Assembly: GCF_900109455.1 (NCBI RefSeq) | Contig: NZ_FOAG01000013.1 | Coordinates: 22,831 to 86,830, forward strand | DNA length: 64,000 nt | Reading direction: 5' to 3' | DNA from: Roseovarius azorensis | Lineage (GTDB): Bacteria > Pseudomonadota > Alphaproteobacteria > Rhodobacterales > Rhodobacteraceae | Shown: positions 26,145-35,600 of the stretch, piece after piece | How positions within the stretch are numbered: the first letter of the stretch is position 1 | Layout of the letters: the number at the start of each line of letters is the position of its first letter | Translations under genes and position numbers: made by a program | The notes under the pieces: generated by a model | Told to the model about the DNA's origin: nothing | The model's database searches: none | What the model saw: the letters and a program-made list of their open reading frames with translations, nothing else

Positions 26145-27187
26145 TGCGCTCCAGCCTTTCTATCCAGATCACCCACGCCCATGCGGGCGGCGAGGTGGGC
26201 GATGTCATCACCGGCGGCGTCGCCCCGCCCCCCGGTGCCACCATGTGGGAAAAATCGCGCTTCATCGACCGCGACGACCGCCTGCGCCGCCTTGTCCTGA
26301 ACGAGCCGCGCGGCGGCGTCTTTCGCCATGTCAACCTGCTGGTGCCGCCCACAGTTCCCCGCGCCGACATGGGCTTCATCATCATGGAACCCTGCGACAC
26401 CCCGCCGATGTCCGGCTCCAACACGATCTGCGTGGCCACCGTGCTGCTGGAAACCGGCATCCTGCCGATGACCGAGCCCGAAACCCGCCTCACCCTCGAG
26501 GCCCCCGGCGGCCTCGTCGCCGTGCGCGCCACCTGCGAGGGTGGGCGCGTCACGCGCATCGCGCTGGAAAACCTGCCCTCCTTCGCGTCCCGCCTCGACA
26601 CCCCGCTCGATGTCCCGAACCTCGGGCGGATCAGCGTCGACACGGGCTTTGGCGGCGACAGCTTCGTCGTGGTGGACCCCGCCACGCTCGATCTCACGCT
26701 CACCCCGTCCAATGCCCGCGCACTGGCCGATCTCGGCACCCGGATCACTCGCGCCGCCACCGATCAGCTGGGGTTTGAGCACCCCGAGAACCCCGACTGG
26801 CGGCATATCTCCTTCTGCCTCTTCGCCACCACGCCAGAACGGCAGGGCGATACGCTCCACGCCCGCCACGCCGTCGCCATCCGCCCCGGCAAGATCGACC
26901 GTTCCCCCACCGGCACCGGGCTTTCGGTGCGTATGGCCTTGTTGCATGCGCGTGGCCAGATGGCGCAGACCGACAGCTACGCCGCCGCCTCGCTCATCGG
27001 CGCGCGCTTTGACGGGCGGATCATCGGCCCCGCCCGTTGCGGCCCGCTCGACGCCATCCGCCCGGAAATCGCCGGTCGGGCATGGATCACCGGGCAATCC
27101 ACCCTTATGCTCGACCCCGAGGATCCCTGGCCCGAGGGCTACCGGCTCTCGGACACATGGCCCGGCGCAGAGGACACCGCCGAATGA
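26144..27187 (+). CDS. Proline racemase family protein, Ser/Thr at the catalytic positions
   Basis: This 347-aa protein has the diaminopimelate-epimerase-like fold of the proline racemase family (racemases, 4-hydroxyproline 2-epimerases, trans-3-hydroxyproline dehydratases). The first catalytic position, normally MCGH, reads PMSGSNTIC (S90). The second, normally DRSPCGTG, reads DRSPTGTG (T256). Thr at the second site is the hallmark of dehydratases, but they usually keep the first Cys. A trans-3-hydroxy-L-proline dehydratase-like activity is the best guess. AAGGAA lies 7 bases before the ATG. A nitroreductase overlaps its end. Confidence 0.8.
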   Translation: MRSSLSIQITHAHAGGEVGDVITGGVAPPPGATMWEKSRFIDRDDRLRRLVLNEPRGGVFRHVNLLVPPTVPRADMGFIIMEPCDTPPMSGSNTICVATVLLETGILPMTEPETRLTLEAPGGLVAVRATCEGGRVTRIALENLPSFASRLDTPLDVPNLGRISVDTGFGGDSFVVVDPATLDLTLTPSNARALADLGTRITRAATDQLGFEHPENPDWRHISFCLFATTPERQGDTLHARHAVAIRPGKIDRSPTGTGLSVRMALLHARGQMAQTDSYAAASLIGARFDGRIIGPARCGPLDAIRPEIAGRAWITGQSTLMLDPEDPWPEGYRLSDTWPGAEDTAE

Positions 27188-27858
27188 CAGAGCATTTTCC
27201 GACCCTGCAGACCCTGCTCGACACGCGCTATTCCTGCCGCGCCTTCCTGCCCGACCCGGTGCCGGATGCAACCATCCGCCAGATCGTGCGGGCGGCGGGC
27301 CGCGCGCCCTCGTGGTGCAACGCCCAGCCCTGGCAGGTGACAGTGACCCATGGCGCGGAAACCGACCGTTTCCGCGACGCACTTACCCACGCCGTGCAGA
27401 ACGACACCCCCCGACCCGACCTGCCCTGGCCGCAAAGCTACCCCGGCGCGCATGGCGCCCGACGTCTCGAATGCGGCCTGCAACTCTACGAGGCAGTCGG
27501 CATCGCCCGCGCGGACCGCGCCGCGCGCGCCCGGCAGTCGCTGGAAAACTACCGCCTCTTCGGCGCGCCGCATGTCGCGATCCTGCATTCCGAGGCCGAA
27601 CTCGGCCCCTATGGCGCGATGGACACGGGCGGTTTCGTCACCGCCTTTGCCCTCGCGGCCACAGCCCTAGGGGTCGGCACCATCGCGCAGGCCTCCGTGG
27701 CGGCCTACGCGCCGATGATCCGGGCGCATTTCGGCCTGCCCGACAACCGCCTCATCCTCTGCGCCATCTCCTTTGGCCTGCCCGACCCGGACCACCCTGC
27801 CAACAGCTTTCGCACCACCCGCGCCGACCTCGACGAAATCTACGACCCGCGCGGCTGA
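27184..27858 (+). CDS. Nitroreductase family protein
   Basis: This is an FMN-dependent nitroreductase-fold oxidoreductase (224 aa). The N-terminal [17 protein letters not shown] and [13 protein letters not shown] are the FMN phosphate and ring contacts. The middle segment [15 protein letters not shown] and the [12 protein letters not shown] tail are typical. The substrate is unknown. It overlaps the proline racemase homologue by 4 bases (ATGA), suggesting that both belong to one small catabolic or redox unit. Confidence 0.88.
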   Translation: MTEHFPTLQTLLDTRYSCRAFLPDPVPDATIRQIVRAAGRAPSWCNAQPWQVTVTHGAETDRFRDALTHAVQNDTPRPDLPWPQSYPGAHGARRLECGLQLYEAVGIARADRAARARQSLENYRLFGAPHVAILHSEAELGPYGAMDTGGFVTAFALAATALGVGTIAQASVAAYAPMIRAHFGLPDNRLILCAISFGLPDPDHPANSFRTTRADLDEIYDPRG

Positions 27859-27995
27859 CACCTGTCCGAACCTTCCATCTCGACCGCAAAATAGCCTGAA
27901 GAGGGCGTTGGCCCCGAGCAATGAGTTGAGGCGTTGCAAATGCGCCCGCCCGTCACGCCAGAGGCGTGCCGAGAATAGCCGACGGACCGGCCGGA

Positions 27996-28412
27996 TTACC
28001 CCCGCTTGATATCCACCTTGCGCCCCGCCGGGGCGGTCGTGTCGCGCCTGGGGATCACCACGCTCAGCACACCATCCTTGAGATGTGCCTCGATCTTGTC
28101 GCCATCGGCATCAGCCGGCAACCGGAACGACCGGCTGAACGATCCATACTGACGCTCGCTGAAGAACCAGGTCTCGCCCTTTTCTTCGCGTTCGGCCGAT
28201 TTCTCGCCCTTGACCGTCACCACACCGTCCTGCACACCAACGTCGATATCCTTTTCCTCGACACCCGGCAGTTCCATCGTGATCCGATAGGCCGCCTCGT
28301 CCGAAGAGGCGTCCGAGGCCGGCGCCAGCCAATCCGCCACCCGCGTGCCAAACGTGCGGAACGGTTCGTAAAGCTGGGGCCAGAATCCGGCTGTATGAGA
28401 CTTTTCAACCAT
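27996..28412 (-). CDS. Small heat shock protein, Hsp20 family
   Basis: This is an ATP-independent holdase chaperone (138 aa). The alpha-crystallin domain spans about residues 35-130, with YRITMELPGVEEKDIDVGV, YGSFSRSFRLP and LKDGVLSVVIPR. A hydrophobic N-terminal arm (GFWPQLYEPFRTFG) is typical. I chose the ATG at 28412 because AGGAGG lies 8 bases upstream; a start at 28430 would bury that site. An FNR/FnrL-type box lies 63-76 bases upstream, so induction at low oxygen is possible. The 137-bp gap to the nitroreductase gene shows nothing recognisable. Confidence 0.92.
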   Translation of the reverse strand: MVEKSHTAGFWPQLYEPFRTFGTRVADWLAPASDASSDEAAYRITMELPGVEEKDIDVGVQDGVVTVKGEKSAEREEKGETWFFSERQYGSFSRSFRLPADADGDKIEAHLKDGVLSVVIPRRDTTAPAGRKVDIKRG

Positions 28413-28474
28413 CCTTTGATCCTCCTTCACATTGAAGATGCGCCAACACTATCCTAACAAGGCAAGAGACTTCC

Positions 28475-28488
28475 TTGACCCGCATCAA
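28475..28488. promoter_or_regulatory. FNR/FnrL-type box between hsp20 and dtd
   Basis: TTGACCCGCATCAA matches the FnrL consensus TTGAY-N4-RTCAA over its whole length, as a 5-4-5 inverted repeat with one asymmetric pair. Its centre (28481) is about 41 bases upstream of a start near 28440 for the minus-strand hsp20 gene, the classic activating distance. A minus-strand GATAGT at 28452-28447 could be the -10. It is also 19 bases before the dtd ATG, where it could interfere. Confidence 0.5.
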
Positions 28489-28506
28489 ATTCGCCCGAGG
28501 TCTTCC

Positions 28507-28944
28507 ATGCTCGCCCTGCTGCAACGTGTCTCCCACGCCTCGGTCACCGTCGACGGACAGATCATTGGCGAATGCGGCGCGGGCCTGCTGATCCTCGCCT
28601 GCGCCATGCAGGGCGACACCGAGGCCGAGGCAGACCGCCTCGCGGCCAAAATCGCGCGGTTGCGCATCTTCAGGGATGACGCGGGCCGGATGAACCGCGC
28701 GATCACCGACACCGGCGGCAGCGCTCTTGTGATCAGCCAGTTCACCCTGGCCGCCGACACCTCGCGCGGCAACCGCCCCGGCTTTTCCGGCGCCGCCGCC
28801 CCCGACGAAGGCCGCCGCCTGTTCGATCACTTCGCCCGGCAGGTCGCGGCACAGGGCATTCCCGTCCAGACCGGCCGCTTTGGCGCCGAAATGCAGGTCA
28901 GCCTCACCAATGACGGCCCTGTCACGATCTGGCTGGAAAGCTGA
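28507..28944 (+). CDS. dtd: D-aminoacyl-tRNA deacylase Dtd
   Basis: Dtd hydrolyses D-amino acids mis-charged on tRNA, and glycine from tRNA-Ala. The 145-aa protein begins [17 protein letters not shown]. It carries the [18 protein letters not shown] active-site strand and loop and the C-terminal NDGPVTIWL, whose Gly-Pro is the chiral-proofreading motif. The ATG at 28507 gives the usual length; the upstream in-frame ATG at 28432 would add 25 unlike residues. Its last 23 bases overlap the convergent MATE gene. Confidence 0.96.
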   Translation: MLALLQRVSHASVTVDGQIIGECGAGLLILACAMQGDTEAEADRLAAKIARLRIFRDDAGRMNRAITDTGGSALVISQFTLAADTSRGNRPGFSGAAAPDEGRRLFDHFARQVAAQGIPVQTGRFGAEMQVSLTNDGPVTIWLES

Positions 28945-30289
28945 CGCCGCGCGCCGACCACCCCCAGAACCGCACCAGCATGAACACCCCCGCCAGCGCC
29001 AGCCCGACCGCAAGCCCGATCCAGATACCGGGACCGCCATAACCCAGCCGGAACCCCAGCAGATAGCTCACCGGCACCCCGACGGCCCAATAGCTGAGTG
29101 CGGCTATGACCATCGGCGCCCGCGTATCCTGCACCCCTCGCAACAGGCCCAGCGCCTGTACCTGCGCCGCATCGACCAGCTGAAACAGCGCCGCCGCCGC
29201 CAGCAACTGCCGCCCCACGGCAATCACCGCCGCGCGCTCCGGGTCGTCCGGCGACAGGAACAGACCGACCAGCGGATCGGGCCAGATCAGCAGCACCGCC
29301 ATCGTGGCCAGCGCCACCAGCGCCGACAGCCCCAGTACCACCCGCGCGCCTTCACGCAGCGCCGCACCGTCGCCGCGCCCGTATGCCTGCCCCGCACGCA
29401 CCGTCGCCACGTTCGACAGGCCCAGATGCACCATGAACACCACCGATGTGATCTGCAGCGCGATACCATGCGCCGCCAGCGGCAATGTGCCCAGCCATCC
29501 CATCATCACCGAGGCGGCGGCAAAGAGGCCCACCTCGGCCAGACTGGTCAGACCGATCGGCCAGCCGAGGCGAAACACCCGACCCAGCGCCTCCCAGTCC
29601 GGGCGCCACAGACGCCGGAACAGCGCGTGCTCGGGCGCGGAACGCTGCACATAGGCGGCCAATGCCGCCAGCGAGACAAGGTTGACCGCAAGCGAGGCCA
29701 TCGCCGCCCCCCGCACTCCCAGTTCAGGGAACCCGAGATTGCCAAAAATCAGCAGGTAGTTGACGATCACATTCAGCCCCACCGCCGCCAGCGTGACCCA
29801 GAGCACCACGGCAGTCCGTTCCAGCGCGGCAAGATAGGATTTGAGCACCATAACCATCAGCGCGGGCAGGATGCCCCAGCCCGCGATGCGCAGGTATTCG
29901 GCGGCCAGCGCCGCGGTTCCCGGCTCCTGCCCCAGCAGGCCGAACACCGCCTCGGACCCGATCATCACCGGCAGCGTCACAATCCCGAAGATGATCGAGG
30001 CCCACAGCCCCATGCGCGTGATCCGCCGCACCTGCGCGCCCTCGCCCGAGGCCTCTGCCGAGGCCACCATCGGCATCACCGCCCAGGCAAATCCCGATCC
30101 CATGATGAACAGCACGAAAAACAGCGTGCCGCCCAGCACCTCGGCGGCCAGCGCCTCGACCGAGTACCAACCCAGCATCAGCGCATCGGTCAGATGGATG
30201 GAAAACTGCGCCACATGGCTGCCGATCAGCGGCAGGCCAAGGCCCAGCACCGCACGCATGTGCTGACGATATGTCTGGCGGTGTTGCAT
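28922..30289 (-). CDS. MATE family multidrug/Na+ antiporter
   Basis: This is a 12-helix multidrug and toxic compound extrusion transporter (455 aa) in the inner membrane. The NorM-type N-terminal half reads [27 protein letters not shown]. The second half repeats it with [25 protein letters not shown], and [14 protein letters not shown] is characteristic. The substrate cannot be predicted. The start at 30289 ([14 protein letters not shown]) is preferred over 30325. It converges on dtd with a 23-base overlap, so the two 3' ends share sequence. Confidence 0.93.
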   Translation of the reverse strand: MQHRQTYRQHMRAVLGLGLPLIGSHVAQFSIHLTDALMLGWYSVEALAAEVLGGTLFFVLFIMGSGFAWAVMPMVASAEASGEGAQVRRITRMGLWASIIFGIVTLPVMIGSEAVFGLLGQEPGTAALAAEYLRIAGWGILPALMVMVLKSYLAALERTAVVLWVTLAAVGLNVIVNYLLIFGNLGFPELGVRGAAMASLAVNLVSLAALAAYVQRSAPEHALFRRLWRPDWEALGRVFRLGWPIGLTSLAEVGLFAAASVMMGWLGTLPLAAHGIALQITSVVFMVHLGLSNVATVRAGQAYGRGDGAALREGARVVLGLSALVALATMAVLLIWPDPLVGLFLSPDDPERAAVIAVGRQLLAAAALFQLVDAAQVQALGLLRGVQDTRAPMVIAALSYWAVGVPVSYLLGFRLGYGGPGIWIGLAVGLALAGVFMLVRFWGWSARGVSFPARS

Positions 30290-30331
30290 GTCAGAGCCGT
30301 TAGCCCCGGTCGCATGCCCGCGCAAGAGCCG

Positions 30332-31237
30332 TCAGAGCGCGCCCTGCATCAGTTGCAGCGACAGTGCCGCGATGATCACACCCGCACCGATCTCCAGCAG
30401 CGGCAGCGTGCGCACCAGCCCCGCCCCGTCCTGCCCCGCCGCCAGCCGCGCCAGAGCACCCTCGCGCAGCGTGACCGAGGCCAGCGCCACCGCCAGCGTG
30501 ACGCTCGCCGTGCCCAGCCCCATGGCAAAGGCCCCGAGGATCCCGGCCATGTCCAGCCCCATGCGCCAGGTCAGGATCAACAGGAACAGCGCCCCGGTGC
30601 AGGGCCGGATCGCCACCGCGCCGATCAGCATCGCGGCATCGCGCCAGCCGGTGACCGCCTCGGCCTCCGAAGGCGTCGGGCCGTGGCGGTGACCGCAGGT
30701 GGCGCAGGCACCGTCATGGCCGTGGTGCTGCTGCGCAGCGGCGCGGGCGCGCAACCGGCGCACCCCGCGCAGCGCCAGCCACAGCCCCACCAGCGCGATC
30801 GCCCCATAGCTGGCAGGGGCCATGATATCGTCCGCCAGCCCGACCATGCGCTGCCGCGTCAGATCGAACAGGAATACCCCCGCATAGACCAGCAGAACGG
30901 CGGCGGCCGCCTGCGCCAGGCTCGAGACCAGCGCCAGCACCGACAGGCGCAGCGCGCTCACCCGCGCCGCCACACCATAGCCGCCGATCAGGATCTTGCC
31001 GTGCCCCGGCCCCGCCGCGTGGAAAAACCCATAGGCAAAGCACAGTCCCATCAGCCCCGCCAGCGCCCCCGGATCGCCCGCCCTGAGCGCCCGCAACAGG
31101 CGCGCCATCGCCTGCTGCGTCTCGGCCTGCCCAGCCTTTGCCCAGACCGCGACCTGACCGGCCCCGCCGAACCCCCAGAGCCAGACCGCCAGCCCCGCCA
31201 GCGCCAGCGCGGCAAGGCTCAGGACGGGGCGGCGCAT
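30332..31237 (-). CDS. NicO-family nickel/cobalt transporter
   Basis: This is a 301-aa polytopic membrane protein of the NicO/RcnA-like family of Ni2+ or Co2+ transporters. The diagnostic helix segment [17 protein letters not shown] is present, and the later [14 protein letters not shown] helix matches. Between helices a cytosolic loop rich in His and Cys ([18 protein letters not shown]) looks like a metal-binding loop. The start overlaps the DUF1007 gene by 19 bases; such pairs are common and may form a metal uptake or efflux unit. Direction of transport and metal are inferred. Confidence 0.85.
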   Translation of the reverse strand: MRRPVLSLAALALAGLAVWLWGFGGAGQVAVWAKAGQAETQQAMARLLRALRAGDPGALAGLMGLCFAYGFFHAAGPGHGKILIGGYGVAARVSALRLSVLALVSSLAQAAAAVLLVYAGVFLFDLTRQRMVGLADDIMAPASYGAIALVGLWLALRGVRRLRARAAAQQHHGHDGACATCGHRHGPTPSEAEAVTGWRDAAMLIGAVAIRPCTGALFLLILTWRMGLDMAGILGAFAMGLGTASVTLAVALASVTLREGALARLAAGQDGAGLVRTLPLLEIGAGVIIAALSLQLMQGAL

Positions 31238-31863
31238 GAGATCGTCATACTCTCGGAAAAGATGTTGCCAACATCGGCGCCGGTATACTCCACCTCGGCG
31301 CCAAGCTCGCTCAGCATCTCTCGGAACTCTTCCTGCGCGGCGTCTGGATCGGGTTCCCTGATGGTGTAAACACAGCCATCGGGCAGCCTGATCGGTCCTT
31401 TCAGACTATGGGCCACGTAATAGGTCGGATCATAGGCATCGACGCGCAGCCCGTCGCCGGGTACCGGACCAAAGCTGCGGACATGCGTGGCAACGATCCG
31501 GCCATTCTCCAGCGCGATGTCGGTCGGCACGGGATGGTCCAGCGCAATCTTGGTCTCGCCATAATGGATATAGAGATCACCCTCGAATCCCTCCGGCCAC
31601 TCGACCAGATCAAACCCCTTCAGCTGATCCAGCTCCGCCTGGGTCAGCACCCCGTCACCGTCGGGATCAAGCCCCATGTCAGTGAGAATGAGCAATGAGA
31701 AGAAATCGTCGTAGGCCCAGGTCACCTCGACACCCGTCAGGTTTCCCTGCCCGTCCCCCTCGAAGCTGAGCGCCACATCGACAAAGACATGCGGATGCGC
31801 CTCGGCGCGCGGCGCGGGCAAGGCCAGACAGACGGCAAGGGTAACACAGACGAGGCGTTTCAT
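31219..31863 (-). CDS. DUF1007 periplasmic protein with an EF-hand loop
   Basis: This 214-aa protein has a signal peptide ([16 protein letters not shown], cleavage near AEA-HPH) and belongs to DUF1007. The mature N-terminus HPHVFVDV is His-rich. A canonical 12-residue calcium loop, [12 protein letters not shown], lies at 31633-31668 in the middle of the protein. Such proteins are partners of NicO transporters, perhaps supplying or sensing metal in the periplasm. The ATG at 31863 gives the signal peptide at the right place; longer upstream readings are unlikely. Confidence 0.8.
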   Translation of the reverse strand: MKRLVCVTLAVCLALPAPRAEAHPHVFVDVALSFEGDGQGNLTGVEVTWAYDDFFSLLILTDMGLDPDGDGVLTQAELDQLKGFDLVEWPEGFEGDLYIHYGETKIALDHPVPTDIALENGRIVATHVRSFGPVPGDGLRVDAYDPTYYVAHSLKGPIRLPDGCVYTIREPDPDAAQEEFREMLSELGAEVEYTGADVGNIFSESMTISCAAPS

Positions 31864-31978
31864 GCCCCGATGCATAGGCCGTCCACACCTCCCCGGCAAG
31901 AGACCACAGGCCGCAGGCCGCGGGATCGGCAAGGTTCGGCGTGACCGCAGCCCCCAGGGCAGCGATCCGGCACCGGGA

Positions 31979-32329
31979 TCAACTGCCGCGATAGGTCGAA
32001 TAGCCATAGGGCGACAACAGCAGCGGCACATGATAATGCCGCGCCTCCGCCACGCCGAACCGGATCGGAATCAGGTCCAGAAACGGCGGCTCGGCCAGCG
32101 CTCCATGCGCGCGCAGATAGTCCCCCGCGTGAAACACCAGCTCATAGACACCCGGCCTGAAATCGCCCTCGGGCAGGATCGGCGCATCGCTGCGCCCGTC
32201 GGCATTGGTCACGACGCGCGCCATATGCCTGCGCGTCTCGCCTGCAATGGCGTAAAGGTCGATCCTCAGACCGGCGGCGGGCTGACCGCGCGCGGTATCC
32301 AGAACATGGGTTGTCAGATATCCCGCCAT
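31979..32329 (-). CDS. uraH: 5-hydroxyisourate hydrolase
   Basis: This is a transthyretin-like hydrolase (116 aa) opening 5-hydroxyisourate to OHCU in purine breakdown. [17 protein letters not shown] at the start supplies the first active-site histidine. [15 protein letters not shown] follows, and [19 protein letters not shown] gives the final histidines and the C-terminal YRGS tetrapeptide. The ATG at 32329 is chosen because the family begins there. It is divergent from the puuE-uraD fusion that takes the next steps, across a 155-bp gap likely to hold shared control. Confidence 0.95.
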   Translation of the reverse strand: MAGYLTTHVLDTARGQPAAGLRIDLYAIAGETRRHMARVVTNADGRSDAPILPEGDFRPGVYELVFHAGDYLRAHGALAEPPFLDLIPIRFGVAEARHYHVPLLLSPYGYSTYRGS

Positions 32330-32484
32330 CCTAGCCCCTTCGCTTCGCTGCGCGTCCAGTCTGACCGGACCCGTCCCGCCACCCAAGCCGCAAAACCCTG
32401 TAACTCTTTCAGGAAATAGCAGAAGATCGCCCGCACGTCAGTGGTGTAAACAACTTCAAGGACACGATCATAGGAGACAGCACA

Positions 32485-33900
32485 GTGCAACGCTACATCC
32501 GCGACCTGCGCGGGCACGGTCCCCGCCCCCCCGATCCGCTCTGGCCGGACGGGGCACGGATCGCAGTGCAGTTCGTGGTCAATTACGAAGAGGGCGGCGA
32601 AAACTGTATCCTGCACGGCGATGCGGGGTCAGAGGCGTTCCTGAGCGAAATAGTGGGCGCCACCGCCTGGCCCGGCGAGCGCCACTGGAACATGGAATCG
32701 ATCTACGAATACGGCGCGCGCGCCGGGTTCTGGCGGCTGCACCGGCTGTTTGCCGAATTCGCCATGCCGGTTACGGTCTACGGCGTGGCGACGGCGCTGG
32801 CGCGCAGCCCCGAACAGGTGGCGGCGATGCAGCAGTCGGACTGGGAAATCGCCAGTCACGGCCTGAAATGGATCGATTACCGCGATTTCACCCACGCCGA
32901 GGAACGCGCCCATCTGCAAGAGGCGATTCGCCTGCATACCGAGGTGACCGGCACCCGCCCGCGCGGCTGGTATACCGGGCGATGCAGCGTCAACACCGTG
33001 GACCTGGTGACCGAGGAAGGCGGCTTTGACTACGTCGCAGACAGCTACGCCGACGATCTGCCCTACTGGCGCCACGCCCACGGCCGCGATCAGTTGATCG
33101 TGCCCTATACGCTCGATTGCAACGACATGCGCTTTGCCACGCCTCAGGGGTTCAACGCGGGCGATCAGTTCCTTGCCTATCTGCGCGACAGCTTCGACGC
33201 GCTTTATGCCGAGGGTCAGGCGGGTGCGCCGAAAATGCTGTCGGTCGGACTGCATTGCCGCCTCGCGGGGCGCCCGGGGCGTATCCTGGCGCTGCGGCGG
33301 TTTCTGGAACATGTGGCGGCGCATCCCGATGTCTGGGTCGCGCGCCGCATCGACATCGCGCGGCACTGGGCCGCCACCCATCCGCCCATCCCCCGCGAAC
33401 GCCCCTCGCAGATGGATCGCGACAGCTTTGTCGCGCGATTCGGCGGCGTGTTCGAACATTCGCCATGGGTGGCCGAACGCGCCCATGCCCTCGAACTCGG
33501 CCCCGCCCATGACAGCGCCACGGGGCTGCACAACGCGCTCTGCCGCGCCTTTCGCGTCGGCACCGAGGACGAACGCCTCGCCGTTCTGCTGGCGCATCCC
33601 GATCTGGCGGGGAAACTGGCCGCCGCAGGCCGGCTGACGGTCGAGAGCACCGCCGAACAGGCCAGCGCCGGACTCGATGCGCTCACCGATGCCGAGCGCG
33701 CCGAATTCGCCGCACTCAACACCGCCTATATCGCGCGCCACGGGTTTCCCTTCATCATCGCGGTGCGCGATCACGACAAGGCGGGAATCAAGGCCACCTT
33801 TGCCCGGCGGCTGGACAATGACCGCGCGGCGGAATTCGCCCAGGCCTGCCATCAGGTCGAACGCATCGCGCTCTGGCGGCTGAGGGACATGCTGGCATGA
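32485..33900 (+). CDS. puuE: Bifunctional allantoinase (PuuE) / OHCU decarboxylase (UraD)
   Basis: This 471-aa protein fuses two ureide enzymes. Residues 1-305 are a cofactor-free polysaccharide-deacetylase-like allantoinase of the PuuE type (VNYEEGGENCILHGD, WNMESIYEYGARAGFWRL, PRGWYTGRCSVNT, SVGLHCRLAGRPGR). Residues about 312-471 are OHCU decarboxylase (FVARFGGVFEHSPWVAERA, LLAHPDLAGKL, LNTAYIARHGFPFIIAVRDH). Together they turn OHCU into S-allantoin and on to allantoate. It starts with GTG at 32485 behind TAGGAG. It overlaps allA by 4 bases, and a divergent uraH provides the preceding step. No uricase or allantoicase is in the window. Confidence 0.93.
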   Translation: MQRYIRDLRGHGPRPPDPLWPDGARIAVQFVVNYEEGGENCILHGDAGSEAFLSEIVGATAWPGERHWNMESIYEYGARAGFWRLHRLFAEFAMPVTVYGVATALARSPEQVAAMQQSDWEIASHGLKWIDYRDFTHAEERAHLQEAIRLHTEVTGTRPRGWYTGRCSVNTVDLVTEEGGFDYVADSYADDLPYWRHAHGRDQLIVPYTLDCNDMRFATPQGFNAGDQFLAYLRDSFDALYAEGQAGAPKMLSVGLHCRLAGRPGRILALRRFLEHVAAHPDVWVARRIDIARHWAATHPPIPRERPSQMDRDSFVARFGGVFEHSPWVAERAHALELGPAHDSATGLHNALCRAFRVGTEDERLAVLLAHPDLAGKLAAAGRLTVESTAEQASAGLDALTDAERAEFAALNTAYIARHGFPFIIAVRDHDKAGIKATFARRLDNDRAAEFAQACHQVERIALWRLRDMLA

Positions 33901-34379
33901 CCGCAATCACCGCCACGCCGCTCACGCCAGAGGCGTTTGCCGCCTTCGGCGATGTGCTCGACACGCAGGGCGCGCCTGATAGGCTGATCAATCAGGGGCT
34001 CTGCGGGCGTTACCACAACCGCGCGCGGCTGGATTTCGGAGCCGGACGGGCGGGCCTCAGCCTGTTTCAGGCCGCGCCCCGCACCCTGCCCTACCGGCTC
34101 GAGTTGGTGGAACGCCACCCCGAGGGATCACAGGCATTCATCCCGATGAGCCTCACCTCCTTCCTGATCATCGTGGCCCCGGACGCAGGCGGCGCCCCCG
34201 GCAGGCCGCGCGCCTTTCTGACCGCGCCGGGGCAGGCGGTGAACCTCCTGCGCGGCACATGGCACGGCGTGCTGACCCCGCTCGAGGCTCCCGGCCTCTT
34301 CGCCGTGGTGGACCGGATCGGGCCGGGCGACAACCTTGAGGAACACTGGTTCAAAACACCCTACGAGGTGCGCGCCTGA
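33897..34379 (+). CDS. allA: Ureidoglycolate lyase
   Basis: This is a cupin-fold enzyme (160 aa) splitting ureidoglycolate into glyoxylate and urea, the last step of allantoin use. Family text is clear: LTPEAFAAFGDVLDT, the VERHPEGSQAFIPM strand, GRPRAFLTAPGQAVNLLRGTWHGVLTPL, and VVDRIGPGDNLEEHWF. It is translationally coupled to the fused puuE-uraD gene (ATGA). No terminator with a T-run was seen in the 108 bases to the next, convergent gene. Confidence 0.93.
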   Translation: MTAITATPLTPEAFAAFGDVLDTQGAPDRLINQGLCGRYHNRARLDFGAGRAGLSLFQAAPRTLPYRLELVERHPEGSQAFIPMSLTSFLIIVAPDAGGAPGRPRAFLTAPGQAVNLLRGTWHGVLTPLEAPGLFAVVDRIGPGDNLEEHWFKTPYEVRA

Positions 34380-34487
34380 TCTGGTCCGGGCGGGGGAAAG
34401 GGGCTGGCGGGCCGGAGTGAATTTCAAAGTCTGCCACCCGCGCGAACAGCGCCGAAGGCACCGCGCGATCGCAACGATAGCTGCCCG

Positions 34488-35522
34488 TTACCCGCTGCAG
34501 ATCGCCTGCAACCGCAGCCAGTCGCCATCGCTCAGGATCGGCGGCGGCGGATCGCCATGGGCAAAGGGATCGGCCTCGATCAGCGGCAGCGTCGTCTCGC
34601 CGGTGATGTCCAGCGCATAGGCATAGGGCCGCGCCCGCACCTGCCAGCGCCGGAAACCCTCCAGCATCACCTCGACCGCCACCGGATCGGGCGACTCGGT
34701 CAGCAGCCGCTCGGCATGGGCGCGCAGCACCTCCTCGCTTACCGCGCCGGTGGTCAGCAACCGCAGAGTGGCCCCAAGCCCGCCCTCGGCCAGAAGCCAC
34801 CCCAGCGGATCACGCGCCTCGGCGCGCAGATGCGCGGCGATTACATGACCGGCCACCACATCCGGCTCTTCGTGATACTCCACCAGATCGGCGCGAATGA
34901 GAACCGTGCCGCCGGGCAGGCGCACCGCCCCCGGCACACCGTCACGCACCACCATCAGGCGCAGCGCGCCGGCCTGAGGCGGCAACCGCCGCGCCAGCGC
35001 CGCCAGCGCCGCCGTGCCGCCCGGACCGCGGCAGGCGGGTCCGGTGGCACTCTGCAGATGCTTCGAGAGCTCCTGCCCGATCTCCACCCGCTTGACTGCG
35101 GGCACAACCACCAGCGCATGCTCTCGCGCCGCCCAGGGCAGCCAGAAAACGCCCAGCGCGACCACCGCCGACAGGCTCGCCAGCACCCCCGCCAGCCTCA
35201 GCCGCCCCGGTCGCGGTCGCTGCCGCGCAATCGCGCCGCGCAGCTTTTCGATGGCCGCGATCATCTCGGCCTCGTCCGTTCCCAGTTCCAGCGTCTCGCC
35301 GGGATCCCCGTCGGGATGATAGACCGCAGGCCGCTGCCCCGGATTGGCCCGCGCGATCGCCGCCAGCGACCAATGCGCCAGCACCCGCTCGCGCGTATCG
35401 GTGATGGTCAGCGTCGCCTCGCCCACCGACACGATCACATCGACGCGCTGCGCCTCCGGATCAGGCCGCCACAGGCCCGCCGCCTCAAGCCGCTGGTATT
35501 TGCTGAGTGCCGTCTGTTTCAT
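34488..35522 (-). CDS. Membrane protein with degenerate M48 peptidase-like domain
   Basis: This 344-aa protein of unknown function has a cytoplasmic N-terminal part of about 105 residues (beta-rich, DVIVSVGEATLTITDTRE), one membrane helix (about 108-128), and a C-terminal domain. In that domain LPGGTVLIRADLVEYHEEP with DVVAGHVIAAHLRAEARDP (residues 201-240) mirrors the M48 protease core, where GGxIxVxxGLL is followed by AGVLAHExAH. The zinc motif HExxH is lost. I infer an inactive protease-like protein. It converges on allA, and the acyl-CoA synthetase lies upstream on the opposite side of a 78-bp gap. Confidence 0.65.
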   Translation of the reverse strand: MKQTALSKYQRLEAAGLWRPDPEAQRVDVIVSVGEATLTITDTRERVLAHWSLAAIARANPGQRPAVYHPDGDPGETLELGTDEAEMIAAIEKLRGAIARQRPRPGRLRLAGVLASLSAVVALGVFWLPWAAREHALVVVPAVKRVEIGQELSKHLQSATGPACRGPGGTAALAALARRLPPQAGALRLMVVRDGVPGAVRLPGGTVLIRADLVEYHEEPDVVAGHVIAAHLRAEARDPLGWLLAEGGLGATLRLLTTGAVSEEVLRAHAERLLTESPDPVAVEVMLEGFRRWQVRARPYAYALDITGETTLPLIEADPFAHGDPPPPILSDGDWLRLQAICSG

Positions 35523-35600
35523 CTGTGAAGGGCTGCCCTGCCTCTTTGACCTCAGACTAGCACGTCACGCCGGATACGGGCAATCGGCCTTGGCCCCGCG

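Noticed and set aside
28880..31369. Long plus-strand open frame opposite the MATE and NicO genes
   Set aside because: Composition is that of a shadow frame (HRQRP-rich), and both strands' real genes are well supported.
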